Origin: an uncultured Alistipes sp.
GTDB taxonomy: Bacteria; Bacteroidota; Bacteroidia; Bacteroidales; Rikenellaceae
Length of the DNA stretch: 64,000 nucleotides
NCBI GenBank assembly: GCA_910577475.1
Contig: CAJTLJ010000007.1
Coordinates: forward strand, 65,347-129,346
Direction of reading: 5' to 3'
The notes under the pieces are model-generated. The model was not told the origin of the DNA and did not search any database. It worked only from the letters and a program-made list of their open reading frames with translations. Shown here in pieces: positions 26,989-35,000 of the stretch. The number at the start of each line of letters is the position of its first letter. Within the stretch, counting starts at the first letter, position 1. The translations under genes and the position numbers were made by a program.

Positions 26989-27196
26989 TGTCACCTTGAG
27001 CGGAGCGTCGCAGACGCGAAGTCGAAAGGTCCCGACATGGCTCGGCATTCGCCCTTACGATACATACCCGCAGTGCGCAACCAGCGTTATTTGCCGGCGA
27101 TCAGGTCCGATTCTCAATTTATCCGTTCGCACGGGTTCACGCCGGCACGACCGTCGGGATTCCCCGACTGCGCCTTCGGCTCCGCTCGGAATGACA
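26989..27196. repeat. Dispersed intergenic repeat, copy D2 (long form)
   Basis: It matches copy C block for block: TTGTCACCTTGAGCGGAGCG, GCGAAGTCGAAAGG, ACATACCCGCAGTGCGCAAC, CAATTTATCCGTTCGCA, CGACCGTCGGGATTCCCCGA and CTCGGAATGACA. It ends 43 nt before the terminase stop codon and encodes nothing. Confidence 0.8.
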
Positions 27197-27238
27197 GAGA
27201 CGAACAGCAAAGGAAATCGTGCATTGTGAATCGTGCAT

Positions 27239-28639
27239 TCAGATAAACCCCACCTTCGCTCGGGCGCGCGGACGGGAGATCTCCCGCTCGACGATGCCGG
27301 TCAGGACATCGGCCGCGTCGTGCCAGCGGTTGGAGCGGAACTGACGACGATAGGTCGTCAGGTGGGCGTGCAGATCGGGCCAGAGCTGCCGCCAGGCGGC
27401 AGGCAGGCGCAGGTTGTGGAGCACGGTCGCCGAGTGGGAAAGGATGCGCGCTTCCTTGTTGCCGGACTGGTGGAACCACTCCACCTTCACGCGCGGGGCG
27501 AGCCGCTGCACGGCCCGGGCGAACCCGCGGCCGCCGTTGTTGCTCTCGATCAGGGCGGTGCGGGTGTCGGAACGGATCAGCATATCGGCCACCAGGCGTT
27601 CGGTCAGCTCCATCGGCTCGCGCGAATAGACCGCATCGGTGAGGTAGATCGTCCCGTCGCTGTCGACCGCATAGCTGACCGAGCAGAGATAGTCGTCGCC
27701 CGTATCGGCCGTATCGGTGTAGTTGGCCCGCCGGACGATATCGACGGGCAATGCGTCGTAGGTGGTGAAGTGGTCGCCGTAAAGCAGCCCCTCGGCAGCC
27801 GAAGGGTGCCCCTGATACATGCACTCGAAACGCCGGGGATCGAGCCGACGCTTCGCCGTCAGGAGCTCGACGCTCTGCCGCTCGGGCCACAGCGCCTCGC
27901 CGGACGACCGGGGATCGACCTCGTTTGCGGGCGAGCTCTTCAGCGCCTCGAAATTCAGATGCAGCCAGCCGTCGGCAGGCAGCTGGTCGAGCTGCGACCA
28001 CTCGGTAAATGGCACGACCGGCTCGAGCGAGGCGAGCGTGCCGATCAAATCCTCCTCGTGCCAGCGGGTGAAGACGATCAGTTCGGAAGAGCGGTTGTGC
28101 ATGCGGGTCTTCACCACGGAGGTGTACCACTCCCAGCAGTTCTCGCGGATGAGCGGGGAGTTGGCCTCGACGGCATCCTTATAGAGGTCGTCGAGGATGA
28201 AGCAGTCCACCCGGTTTCCGGTCAGCGACCCCTCGCGCCCCACCGACAGCAGGCTGCCCTCGCGGCCGATGATCTCCACCTCGTCGGCCGTCCGGACATA
28301 GCCCGCCGGCCGGGCCCCCTGCTTGATCCGGGTATCGGGGAAACAGTCGGCATACTCCGCCGAGTCGATGATGCGCTGCACGCGCCGGTTGAATTTGGAG
28401 GCCAGGGCGGCCGAATAGGAGGCGATGGCGATCTTCCGGTCGGGGTCGAGCCCCAGCAGGTAGGCCGGCAGGAGGGTCGTCGCCCCCACGCTCTTGCCGT
28501 GCTGGGGCGGCATGGAGACGATCAGGCGCCGCACACGCCCCCGCGCGAACGCCTCGAGCAGCCGGTAATAGGTGCGGTGAAAGGCGTGCAGCTCGATAAA
28601 GGGATAGACCCTTCGTGCGAAATCTTCGAAAGACGGCAT
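27239..28639 (-). CDS. terL: Phage-type terminase large subunit
   Basis: A 466-aa DNA-packaging motor with both domains. ATPase: Walker A MPPQHGKSVGA (about residues 43-53) and Walker B VDCFILDDLYKD (about 144-155). Nuclease (RNase H-like): SVSYAVDSDGTIYLTDAV gives the first acidic site, ALIESNNGGRG the second, and WHDAADVLTGIVE the third. Nothing is missing compared with intact TerL proteins. I start at MPSFEDFARRVYPFIE, because the open frame upstream is read-through of the neighbour's complement. It lies 1 nt after a small gene and no other packaging or head genes are present in the window, so the gene is isolated. Confidence 0.88.
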   Translation of the reverse strand: MPSFEDFARRVYPFIELHAFHRTYYRLLEAFARGRVRRLIVSMPPQHGKSVGATTLLPAYLLGLDPDRKIAIASYSAALASKFNRRVQRIIDSAEYADCFPDTRIKQGARPAGYVRTADEVEIIGREGSLLSVGREGSLTGNRVDCFILDDLYKDAVEANSPLIRENCWEWYTSVVKTRMHNRSSELIVFTRWHEEDLIGTLASLEPVVPFTEWSQLDQLPADGWLHLNFEALKSSPANEVDPRSSGEALWPERQSVELLTAKRRLDPRRFECMYQGHPSAAEGLLYGDHFTTYDALPVDIVRRANYTDTADTGDDYLCSVSYAVDSDGTIYLTDAVYSREPMELTERLVADMLIRSDTRTALIESNNGGRGFARAVQRLAPRVKVEWFHQSGNKEARILSHSATVLHNLRLPAAWRQLWPDLHAHLTTYRRQFRSNRWHDAADVLTGIVEREISRPRARAKVGFI

Positions 28640-28640
28640 G

Positions 28641-28937
28641 TCACTCCATGTTTTCGAGGTGCAGATCGCCGAACGAGAAGTCGTTGTCGAGCACACCGGC
28701 CGCGCAGACGGTATGCAGCTCCCACCATACGGGGATGACCGACCGAATCGCACGCCCCTCCCCCTCGGGCAGCACGACCGGCCGGCGATACACCACGCAG
28801 CTGGTCCGCAGCGTACACTCCACATCGTCGTCCGAGACCACGCGGACCGATCCGGAAAAGTAATTTCGGGTTCCGATCGCCTCCAGCAATTCCTCGGCGA
28901 TCCGTTCGTTGAGTTCGGGTGAAACGGAATAAATCAT
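28641..28937 (-). CDS. Small protein of unknown function preceding terL
   Basis: A protein of about 98 aa starting MIYSVSPELNERIAEELLEAIG. It is predicted alpha helix followed by beta strands (SGSVRVVSDDDVECTLRTSCVVYRR...IPVWWELHTV). I do not recognise the family. It shares the promoter with the terminase gene and ends one base before its ATG, so it is probably its partner; a small-terminase role is not supported, since there is no DNA-binding motif. An upstream ATG exists but would extend through the promoter. Confidence 0.6.
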   Translation of the reverse strand: MIYSVSPELNERIAEELLEAIGTRNYFSGSVRVVSDDDVECTLRTSCVVYRRPVVLPEGEGRAIRSVIPVWWELHTVCAAGVLDNDFSFGDLHLENME

Positions 28938-28966
28938 TGTCCTTTCATTTTTTTGAAAAAAATTCA

Positions 28967-28996
28967 TTGTCGATACAAACAAATTGTTTAACTTTG
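28967..28996 (+). promoter_or_regulatory. Promoter of the S24 repressor gene
   Basis: TTG (28967-28969), a 19-nt gap, then TAACTTTG (28989-28996): a good Bacteroidetes promoter pointing to the repressor, with the -7 box 78 nt upstream of its ATG. It lies face to face with the terminase promoter. Confidence 0.65.
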
Positions 28997-29001
28997 CAGG
29001 A

Positions 29002-29009
29002 CAAATATA
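29002..29009 (-). promoter_or_regulatory. -7 box TATATTTG for the small protein-terL pair
   Basis: TATATTTG on the minus strand, with a TTTG at 29036-29033 (spacing 23 nt, a little long). It overlaps the transcription start region of the repressor gene, giving a lysogeny-switch-like arrangement. Confidence 0.5.
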
Positions 29010-29074
29010 CATTCAATTATTTGATTTTAGTTCAAAGATACCAATAAATTTACCATAAAATATTCCGATAGAAA

Positions 29075-29749
29075 ATGGCGAACGAGTGGTTGAAACTGAT
29101 ACGAAAATCTTTAGGAATGACGCAACAGCAGCTTGCACAGCGACTTGGCATAGGAAAAGCCGCCCTATCGATGATCGAAACCGGCAAGGCGGCCCTGACC
29201 GCACGCAACAAGAATATATTGGTTCAAGAATTGAACGTCAATCCCGAATTCCTCGAATCGGGGCGCGAGCCCATGTTCAACGCCGAGCCCGACCTGACGG
29301 CATACCGCCACCGGACCGACAACTCGCTGCCGCTGCAAAGCGTGCCGCTCTACTCGATCGAAGGGACGGCGGGGCTGGTGCCGCTCTTCGCCGACCGGGC
29401 CGAGACCAAGCCGGTCAACTACATCCACATCCCCAACCTGCCGAAGTGCGACGGAGCCATCTACGTCGTGGGCGACTCGATGTATCCCCTGCTCAAGAGC
29501 GGCGACATCGTGCTCTACAAGCAGCTTTCGGACATCGCGGATATCTTCTGGGGCGACATGTATCTGCTCTCGATCGACATCGACGGCGAGGAGTACATCA
29601 CGGTGAAATACATCCAGAAATCCGACCGGGAGGGATTCGTCAAGCTCGTCAGCCAGAATCCCCACCATGCGGACAAGGAGGTCGCCATGAGCCGCATCCG
29701 CGCCATCGCCCTCGTGAAGGCCAGCATCCGCATGAACTCGATCCGCTGA
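29075..29749 (+). CDS. XRE/S24-family phage-type repressor (CI/LexA-like)
   Basis: A 224-aa regulator. The N-terminal HTH (residues about 6-55) reads WLKLIRKSLGMTQQQLAQRLGIGKAALSMIETG. The C-terminal S24 peptidase domain has the Ser nucleophile in VVGDSMYPLLKSGD (about S135) and the Lys of the dyad in EYITVKYIQKS (about K178). A likely self-cleavage site Ala-Gly is present in SIEGTAGLVPLF (about 99/100). It should repress the divergent terL promoter until DNA damage induces autocleavage; that control is inferred from layout. Confidence 0.88.
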   Translation: MANEWLKLIRKSLGMTQQQLAQRLGIGKAALSMIETGKAALTARNKNILVQELNVNPEFLESGREPMFNAEPDLTAYRHRTDNSLPLQSVPLYSIEGTAGLVPLFADRAETKPVNYIHIPNLPKCDGAIYVVGDSMYPLLKSGDIVLYKQLSDIADIFWGDMYLLSIDIDGEEYITVKYIQKSDREGFVKLVSQNPHHADKEVAMSRIRAIALVKASIRMNSIR

Positions 29750-29756
29750 CCCCGCC

Positions 29757-29803
29757 GCAAAAAAAAGCCTCGGGGGCGCAGAGCAATGCTCTGCGCCCCC
29801 GAG
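29757..29803 (-). terminator. Terminator at the 3' end of the capsule operon
   Basis: A perfect 16-bp stem, CTCGGGGGCGCAGAGC with GCTCTGCGCCCCCGAG, around AAT. On the minus strand the stem is followed by a U-rich tail (CTTTTTTTTG). It lies 17 nt beyond the last capsule gene, and may also serve the convergent repressor gene. Confidence 0.9.
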
Positions 29804-29820
29804 TTCGTCTGCGACCGGGC

Positions 29821-30210
29821 TTATTCCAACACGTCGTCCGGAGCCAGCGGACGATACGGTCCGTCCTTCGCCTCGAAAATAACGGCGGGCTCCAATACCG
29901 TAAGGCTATGCCACTGTCCGGCCGGGATATCCACCCCGTAAGCCCCGCTGCGGGGATCGAGGCGGAAACGGTCGGTCTCGCGGCCGAGATCGTCGTAAAA
30001 CATCACATCGATCCGGCCCCGCAGCAGGATCTGGGTCTCCGAGGTGCTCCGGTGCCGGTGAATCGGCAGTACGGTTCCCACCTCCAGCGCATTCAACATA
30101 CGCTGCGAGGTATCGTCCGCCGAATTTCGCAGGTCGCGATTCATGCGCAGCCGCTCGGAGCGCTTCGCCTCCGCCGCGACCGCATTCAACAGTTCGTCAT
30201 CGAGTATCAT
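29821..30210 (-). CDS. wbuC: WbuC-family cupin protein
   Basis: A 129-aa single-domain cupin: LPIHRHRSTSETQILLRGRIDVMFYD gives the first motif (HxH...E), and VDIPAGQWHSLTVLE gives the second with the remaining His. WbuC proteins occur at the ends of O-antigen clusters making N-acetyl-L-fucosamine, next to the fnlA/B/C genes. Its enzymatic job is not established. It is the last gene of the capsule operon, 3 nt after the CapF-like gene. Confidence 0.88.
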   Translation of the reverse strand: MILDDELLNAVAAEAKRSERLRMNRDLRNSADDTSQRMLNALEVGTVLPIHRHRSTSETQILLRGRIDVMFYDDLGRETDRFRLDPRSGAYGVDIPAGQWHSLTVLEPAVIFEAKDGPYRPLAPDDVLE

Positions 30211-30213
30211 ACC

Positions 30214-31419
30214 TTACTTTTCTACAGGTTCGAAATAGGTGTCCGGGCGGGCGGGATCGAACGGTTCGTTCGCCCACATCACCGTGACGAGATTCTCCGT
30301 ATCGGAGAGGTTGACGATGTTGTGCGTATAGCCCGGAAGCATGTGGACGGCCTCGATCTTCTCGCCCGAGACCTCGAAGTCCAGCACCTCGTCCGTGCCG
30401 ATCCGGCGCATGCGGATCAGTCCGCGGCCCGACACGACCATGAAGAACTCCCATTTGCTGTTGTGCCAATGCTCGCCCTTCGTCACGCCCGGACCGGAGA
30501 TATTGACCGACACCTGCCCGCAGTTCGCGGTCCTGATCAGCTCGGTGAAGCTGCCCCGTGCATCCCGGTTCATCTTCAGCGGAAAGGCCGCTTTCTCCTT
30601 CGGCAGGTAGCTCAGGTAGGTGGACCAGAGTTTCTTCGCGAACGAGCCGCCGGGGATCTCGGGGACGGCAAGCGTCTGCGGCTGACTGCGAAAAGTCTCC
30701 AGCAAATCGACGATCTCCCCCAGCGTAGCCCGGTGGGTGGTCGGGACGACGCAGTAACGCCCCTCCGGTGCCGGCACGGCATCGAGTCCGTCGAACTCGC
30801 AGCGATGTTCACCGCCCGTCAGGGCCGCGATCATCTCGTCCACCAGATCGTCGATGTAGAGCAGCTCCAGCTCCGTCGCCCGGTTGTCCACCCGGATCGG
30901 CAGATCGTTGGCGATGTTGTTGCAGAAAGTCGCCACGACCGAGTTGTAGTTCGGCCGGCACCACTTGCCGAACAGATTCGGAAAGCGGTACACCAGCACC
31001 CGGGCGCCCGTCTCCCGTGCATAGTCGAAGAAGAGCTCTTCGCCGGCCCGCTTGCTCTTGCCGTAGTCTCCCTCGGCGTAACGGCCGACGAGCGTCGCCT
31101 GAATCGAGCTGGCGAGCATGACCGGACAAGTGTTGCGATGGCGCCGCAGGGTGTCGAGCAGCGTCGACGCGAAGCCGAAATTACCCTGCATGAACTCCCC
31201 GGGATCCTGCGGACGGTTCACGCCTGCCAGGTTGAAGACGAAATCGGCCGCGGCGCACCACTCGTCCAGCTCCGCGGGGGAGGAGTCCGTGTCGTATTCG
31301 AAAACGCGGTCGATCCGCAGATCGCCGTAGTTCCGGGCCCGTCCCTCACCGATGTTTTTCAGCTGGGCGACCAGGTTGCGTCCCACGAACCCCTTTGCGC
31401 CCGTAACGAGAATATTCAT
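30214..31419 (-). CDS. capF: UDP-L-FucNAc pathway reductase (CapF/FnlB/WbjC type)
   Basis: A protein of about 401 aa with an SDR N-terminal domain (MNILVTGAKGFVGRNL, catalytic GDYGKSKRAGEE as the YxxxK site). A C-terminal cupin follows (TKGEHWHNSKWEFFMVVSGRGLIRMR, about residues 290-395). This fused layout is diagnostic of CapF, which reduces the 4-keto intermediate on the way to UDP-N-acetyl-L-fucosamine. I begin at MNILVTG; an upstream in-frame ATG adds 11 residues that overlap the previous gene. The upstream 2-epimerase gene ends 1 nt before this start codon. Confidence 0.9.
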   Translation of the reverse strand: MNILVTGAKGFVGRNLVAQLKNIGEGRARNYGDLRIDRVFEYDTDSSPAELDEWCAAADFVFNLAGVNRPQDPGEFMQGNFGFASTLLDTLRRHRNTCPVMLASSIQATLVGRYAEGDYGKSKRAGEELFFDYARETGARVLVYRFPNLFGKWCRPNYNSVVATFCNNIANDLPIRVDNRATELELLYIDDLVDEMIAALTGGEHRCEFDGLDAVPAPEGRYCVVPTTHRATLGEIVDLLETFRSQPQTLAVPEIPGGSFAKKLWSTYLSYLPKEKAAFPLKMNRDARGSFTELIRTANCGQVSVNISGPGVTKGEHWHNSKWEFFMVVSGRGLIRMRRIGTDEVLDFEVSGEKIEAVHMLPGYTHNIVNLSDTENLVTVMWANEPFDPARPDTYFEPVEK

Positions 31420-31420
31420 A

Positions 31421-32581
31421 TCAGCACTTCCTCCAAACCATTTTATCGACAATACCCGTATAGGACTGGATGATCTTCACCACCTTCGTCGAGACGTTCT
31501 CGTCCGTATAGTCCGGCACGGGGGTTCCGTAGTCGCCGTTGGCGTTCATCTCCACGGCGCAGTCCACCGCCTGCAACAGCGAGTCGGTATCGATGCCGGC
31601 GATGAAAAAGCAGGCCTTGTCGATCGCCTCGGGCCGTTCGGTGGAGGTGCGGATGCAGACGGCCGGGAAGGGACGGCCGATCGAGGTGAAGAACGAACTC
31701 TCCTCGGGCAGGGTGCCGCTGTCCGATACGACGGCGAAAGCATTCATCTGAAGACAGTTATAGTCGTGGAATCCGAGCGGTTCGTGCCGGATCACGCGCG
31801 GATCGAGCCGAAAGCCCGACTGCTCCAGCCGCTTGCGGCTGCGCGGGTGGCAGCTGTACAGGATCGGCATATCGTATTTCTCCGCCATGCGGTTGATCGC
31901 CGTGAACAGCGAGATGAAGTTCCGGTCCGTGTCGATATTCTCCTCGCGGTGCGCGCTCAGCAGGATATAGCGACCCTTCTCCAGCCCCAGCCGGGCGTGG
32001 ATATCCGACGCCTCGATCTCGGGCAGGTTGCGGCGAAGCACCTCGGCCATCGGCGAACCGGTGACGTAGGTGCGCTCCTTCGGCAGCCCGCAGTCGGCCA
32101 GATAGCGGCGCGCGTGCTCGCTGTAGGCCATGTTGACATCCGAAATGATGTCGACGATCCGGCGGTTGGTCTCCTCGGGCAGACACTCGTCCTTGCAGCG
32201 GTTGCCGGCCTCCATGTGGAAGATCGGAATGTGCAGGCGCTTCGCGCCGATCACCGAAAGGCACGAATTGGTATCGCCCAGCACCAGCACGGCGTCGGGC
32301 CGCACCTCGACCATCAGTTTGTAGCTCCGGTCGATGATGTTGCCCATCGTCTCGCCCAGATCGGCCCCCACGGCGTCGAGATAGACGTCCGGATCGTCCA
32401 GCTTCAGATCGCGGAAGAAGATTCCGTTGAGATTGTAGTCGTAATTCTGCCCCGTATGCGCCAGCATACAGTCGAAATAGCGGCGGCACTTGTCGATCAC
32501 AGCCGCCAGGCGGATAATCTCGGGACGCGTCCCGACGATGATGAGAAGCTTCAGCTTCCCGTTGTTCTTGAATGCTGCCAT
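31421..32581 (-). CDS. capG: UDP-sugar 2-epimerase (CapG/FnlC type, non-hydrolysing)
   Basis: A 386-aa GT-B-like epimerase. IIVGTRPEIIRLAAVI is the N-terminal signature. HMEAGNRCKDECLPEETNRRIVDIIS, SAHREENIDT and SDSGTLPEESSFF are the catalytic stretches of the UDP-GlcNAc 2-epimerase family. Placed between CapE and CapF it should act third, giving UDP-L-FucNAc. The gap to capE is 3 nt. Confidence 0.92.
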   Translation of the reverse strand: MAAFKNNGKLKLLIIVGTRPEIIRLAAVIDKCRRYFDCMLAHTGQNYDYNLNGIFFRDLKLDDPDVYLDAVGADLGETMGNIIDRSYKLMVEVRPDAVLVLGDTNSCLSVIGAKRLHIPIFHMEAGNRCKDECLPEETNRRIVDIISDVNMAYSEHARRYLADCGLPKERTYVTGSPMAEVLRRNLPEIEASDIHARLGLEKGRYILLSAHREENIDTDRNFISLFTAINRMAEKYDMPILYSCHPRSRKRLEQSGFRLDPRVIRHEPLGFHDYNCLQMNAFAVVSDSGTLPEESSFFTSIGRPFPAVCIRTSTERPEAIDKACFFIAGIDTDSLLQAVDCAVEMNANGDYGTPVPDYTDENVSTKVVKIIQSYTGIVDKMVWRKC

Positions 32582-32584
32582 ACG

Positions 32585-33631
32585 CTATCGGTCCATTTTC
32601 GCCAGCTCCTCGCGAATGTACGCCAGCGAGGCGATCTTCGCTTTGGTCTCCTCCAGATTCAGGCGGCGGGTATTGTCCGAGTTGAACTCCCCGATCGTCG
32701 CCCGCTTCCGGTCGCCTTCGGTGAAATACTTGTCGTAGTTCAGGTCGCGGTTATCGGCCGGAACCCGATAAAAATTCCCCATATCCTCGGCCTTCGCGCA
32801 CTCCTCTTTCGTCAGCAGGGTTTCGTACATCTTCTCCCCGTGGCGGATGCCGATCACCTTGATCGCCTCCTTGTCGCCGCCGAACAGCTCGCACACGGCC
32901 TCGGCCTGCGTCCGGATGGTGCAGGCCGGAGCCTTCTGGACGAGGATGTCGCCGTTGACGCCCTTCTCGAAGGCGAAAAGCACCAGATCCACCGCCTCGT
33001 CGAGCGACATGATGAAGCGGGTCATGGACGGCTCGGTCAGCGTGACGGGGAGCCCCTTGCGAATCTGCTCGATCCAGAGCGGGATGACCGATCCCCGGGA
33101 GCACATCACGTTGCCGTAGCGCGTGCAGCAGATTTTCGTCCGCTCGGGATCGCACTGACGGCTCTTCGCCACGGCGACCTTCTCCTCGATGGCCTTCGTG
33201 ATGCCCATGGCATTGATCGGATAGGCCGCCTTGTCGGTCGACAGACAGATCACCGACTTCACGCCGGCCTCGATGGCGGCCGTCAGCACGTTGTCCGTAC
33301 CGATCACGTTGGTCCGGACCGCCTCCATCGGGAAGAACTCACACGAGGGCACCTGTTTCAGCGCCGCAGCATGGAAGATATAGTCGGTGCCGGGCATGGC
33401 CGAGCGGACGCTCTCCAGCGACCGGACATCGCCGATATAGAACTTGATCTTGTGGGCGACATCGGGATATTCGGCCTGATACTCGTGCCGCATATCGTCC
33501 TGTTTCTTCTCGTCGCGCGAGAAAATGCGGATTTCCGCGATATCCGTGCGGAGGAAACGCCTCAGCACCGCATTTCCGAAGCTACCGGTTCCACCGGTAA
33601 TCATCAGCGTTTTACCTGCAAAAATACTCAT
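32585..33631 (-). CDS. capE: UDP-GlcNAc 4,6-dehydratase/5-epimerase (CapE/FnlA/WbjB type)
   Basis: A 348-aa extended SDR: NAD-binding LMITGGTGSFGNAVLRRF and the active-site Lys in CLSTDKAAYPINAMGITKAIEEK. Its short length compared with FlaA1-type membrane dehydratases and its linkage to CapG/CapF show it is the soluble inverting dehydratase that starts the UDP-L-FucNAc branch. It follows the initial sugar transferase gene after 19 nt. Confidence 0.92.
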   Translation of the reverse strand: MSIFAGKTLMITGGTGSFGNAVLRRFLRTDIAEIRIFSRDEKKQDDMRHEYQAEYPDVAHKIKFYIGDVRSLESVRSAMPGTDYIFHAAALKQVPSCEFFPMEAVRTNVIGTDNVLTAAIEAGVKSVICLSTDKAAYPINAMGITKAIEEKVAVAKSRQCDPERTKICCTRYGNVMCSRGSVIPLWIEQIRKGLPVTLTEPSMTRFIMSLDEAVDLVLFAFEKGVNGDILVQKAPACTIRTQAEAVCELFGGDKEAIKVIGIRHGEKMYETLLTKEECAKAEDMGNFYRVPADNRDLNYDKYFTEGDRKRATIGEFNSDNTRRLNLEETKAKIASLAYIREELAKMDR

Positions 33632-33650
33632 ATAAGCAATTTATCGTTTT

Positions 33651-34310
33651 TCACTCCCTTTCGGAGGCCCGCGCCTCCGCTTTCAATTCGTTCAGAATCC
33701 AGGTCGCCTCCCTGCCGCAAAGGGCATAGAGAATACAGATGACCGTGTAGACGATCATCTTCAGGTCGTAGCCGATGCCCCGCCTCTTCACATAGACATA
33801 CTCCAGCTCGCGGCGGGTGGGAAACACCTTCTCCATGTACTCCTTTTCATCGGTAATCCCGTCGCCGTAGATAAAGTCGTACAGAGCCGCCGGACCGCTC
33901 AGGCCGACCGGCACCTCCGCGGCCAGGTTCCACTTGCCGGTGCGGAACAGCTCCTTCTGGTCGGCCGCCACGGGACGCGGCCCCACGACCGACATCGTTC
34001 CGTTCAGGATATTGAGCAGCTGGGGCAGTTCGTCGATCTTGACCCGGCGGATGAAGCGCCCGAAGGCGAAGATCCGATCCTGATCGGGACGCAGGCTGTT
34101 CTCGTTCGCCTGCCGGCACACCCGCATCGAACGGAACTTGTACATCCGGAACGGCTTGTTACCCTTGCCGATGCGGGTCGCCACGTAAAACAGCGGACCG
34201 GGGTCGGACAGCTCGATCCCGACAAGGGCCAGGATCCAGAGCGGGCTCGTGACGAGGATGCCGGCCACTGCGCAGACGACATCGAAAAGACGCTTTACGA
34301 TTTCGTACAT
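33651..34310 (-). CDS. Initial sugar-phosphate transferase (bacterial sugar transferase, PglC/WbaP-like)
   Basis: A 219-aa monotopic enzyme: membrane anchor KRLFDVVCAVAGILVTSPLWILALVG. The signature segments are MYKFRSMRV, RRVKIDELPQLLNILNG and MSVVGPRP. It transfers the first sugar-1-phosphate to undecaprenyl phosphate on the inner membrane and so begins capsule repeat-unit assembly. The acceptor donor sugar cannot be read. It is in the middle of the operon rather than at its start. Confidence 0.9.
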   Translation of the reverse strand: MYEIVKRLFDVVCAVAGILVTSPLWILALVGIELSDPGPLFYVATRIGKGNKPFRMYKFRSMRVCRQANENSLRPDQDRIFAFGRFIRRVKIDELPQLLNILNGTMSVVGPRPVAADQKELFRTGKWNLAAEVPVGLSGPAALYDFIYGDGITDEKEYMEKVFPTRRELEYVYVKRRGIGYDLKMIVYTVICILYALCGREATWILNELKAEARASERE

Positions 34311-34316
34311 GGCCCG

Positions 34317-34994
34317 CTACATTCTGCGTAAAACGACCTCGAACGCCTCGGCATAGTCGCAGCCCGACTGGCAGCCCCGATAGGCGGCAAAACCCTCGAT
34401 AGCCTCCGGGCTCCGGGGGTGCGGATAGGGGCGCATGACCCCGCGATACATGGCCAGCGCGGCGATCTTCGCCTCGACGCCCTCCTTGCCGACCTCGACG
34501 AAGAGGTTCGGCTGAAACCGGTTCAGCCCCGTATTCAGGGCCCACTCCGTGCACGAAGGAACCTCCATGTACCAGAACTCCCGCAGCGGCTTCACCTCCG
34601 GCCGGCGCTGAAACAGGCGGACGGCCTCCTGGCAGGCCAGCGAGGTCTGGAGATGGTCGTTGTTGGTGTCCGCCGGATGGTGCGTGATCACGACATCCGC
34701 TTCGCTCTCCCGAATCGCCGTCTCGATAAACTGAACCAACCGAATATGGGGAACGGTATTCATTTCGATATTGGGGAAGGTCCCCTCGAAGGTCCGGCCG
34801 ACCCCCAGACTGGCGGTCGCCGCATTCAAATCGTCGTTCAGCTCGCTGTCCCCGGGGCGGAAAGCACGGGCACGGGCCTCGGTGCACATGATACAGACAT
34901 CGACCTTATGGCCGGCCTGCGTCCATTTCCGGATGGACGCTCCCGCTCCCAACACCTCGTCGTCGGGATGGGCCGCTACAATCAAGTACTTCAT
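34317..34994 (-). CDS. PIG-L family deacetylase
   Basis: A 225-aa protein with the LmbE/PIG-L zinc motif AAHPDDEVLGAG (about residues 6-17) and the following TTHHPADTNNDHLQTSL. It removes N-acetyl groups from a sugar or sugar nucleotide. In a capsule cluster it would unmask an amine on a repeat-unit sugar such as a QuiNAc or FucNAc. It lies between the sugar transferase and a reductase with 6-nt gaps. Confidence 0.85.
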   Translation of the reverse strand: MKYLIVAAHPDDEVLGAGASIRKWTQAGHKVDVCIMCTEARARAFRPGDSELNDDLNAATASLGVGRTFEGTFPNIEMNTVPHIRLVQFIETAIRESEADVVITHHPADTNNDHLQTSLACQEAVRLFQRRPEVKPLREFWYMEVPSCTEWALNTGLNRFQPNLFVEVGKEGVEAKIAALAMYRGVMRPYPHPRSPEAIEGFAAYRGCQSGCDYAEAFEVVLRRM

Positions 34995-35000
34995 CTATCC

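Noticed and set aside
27239..29749. A functional prophage at the terminase
   Set aside because: No structural, lysis or integrase genes are present around the terminase; only the three-gene module is seen.
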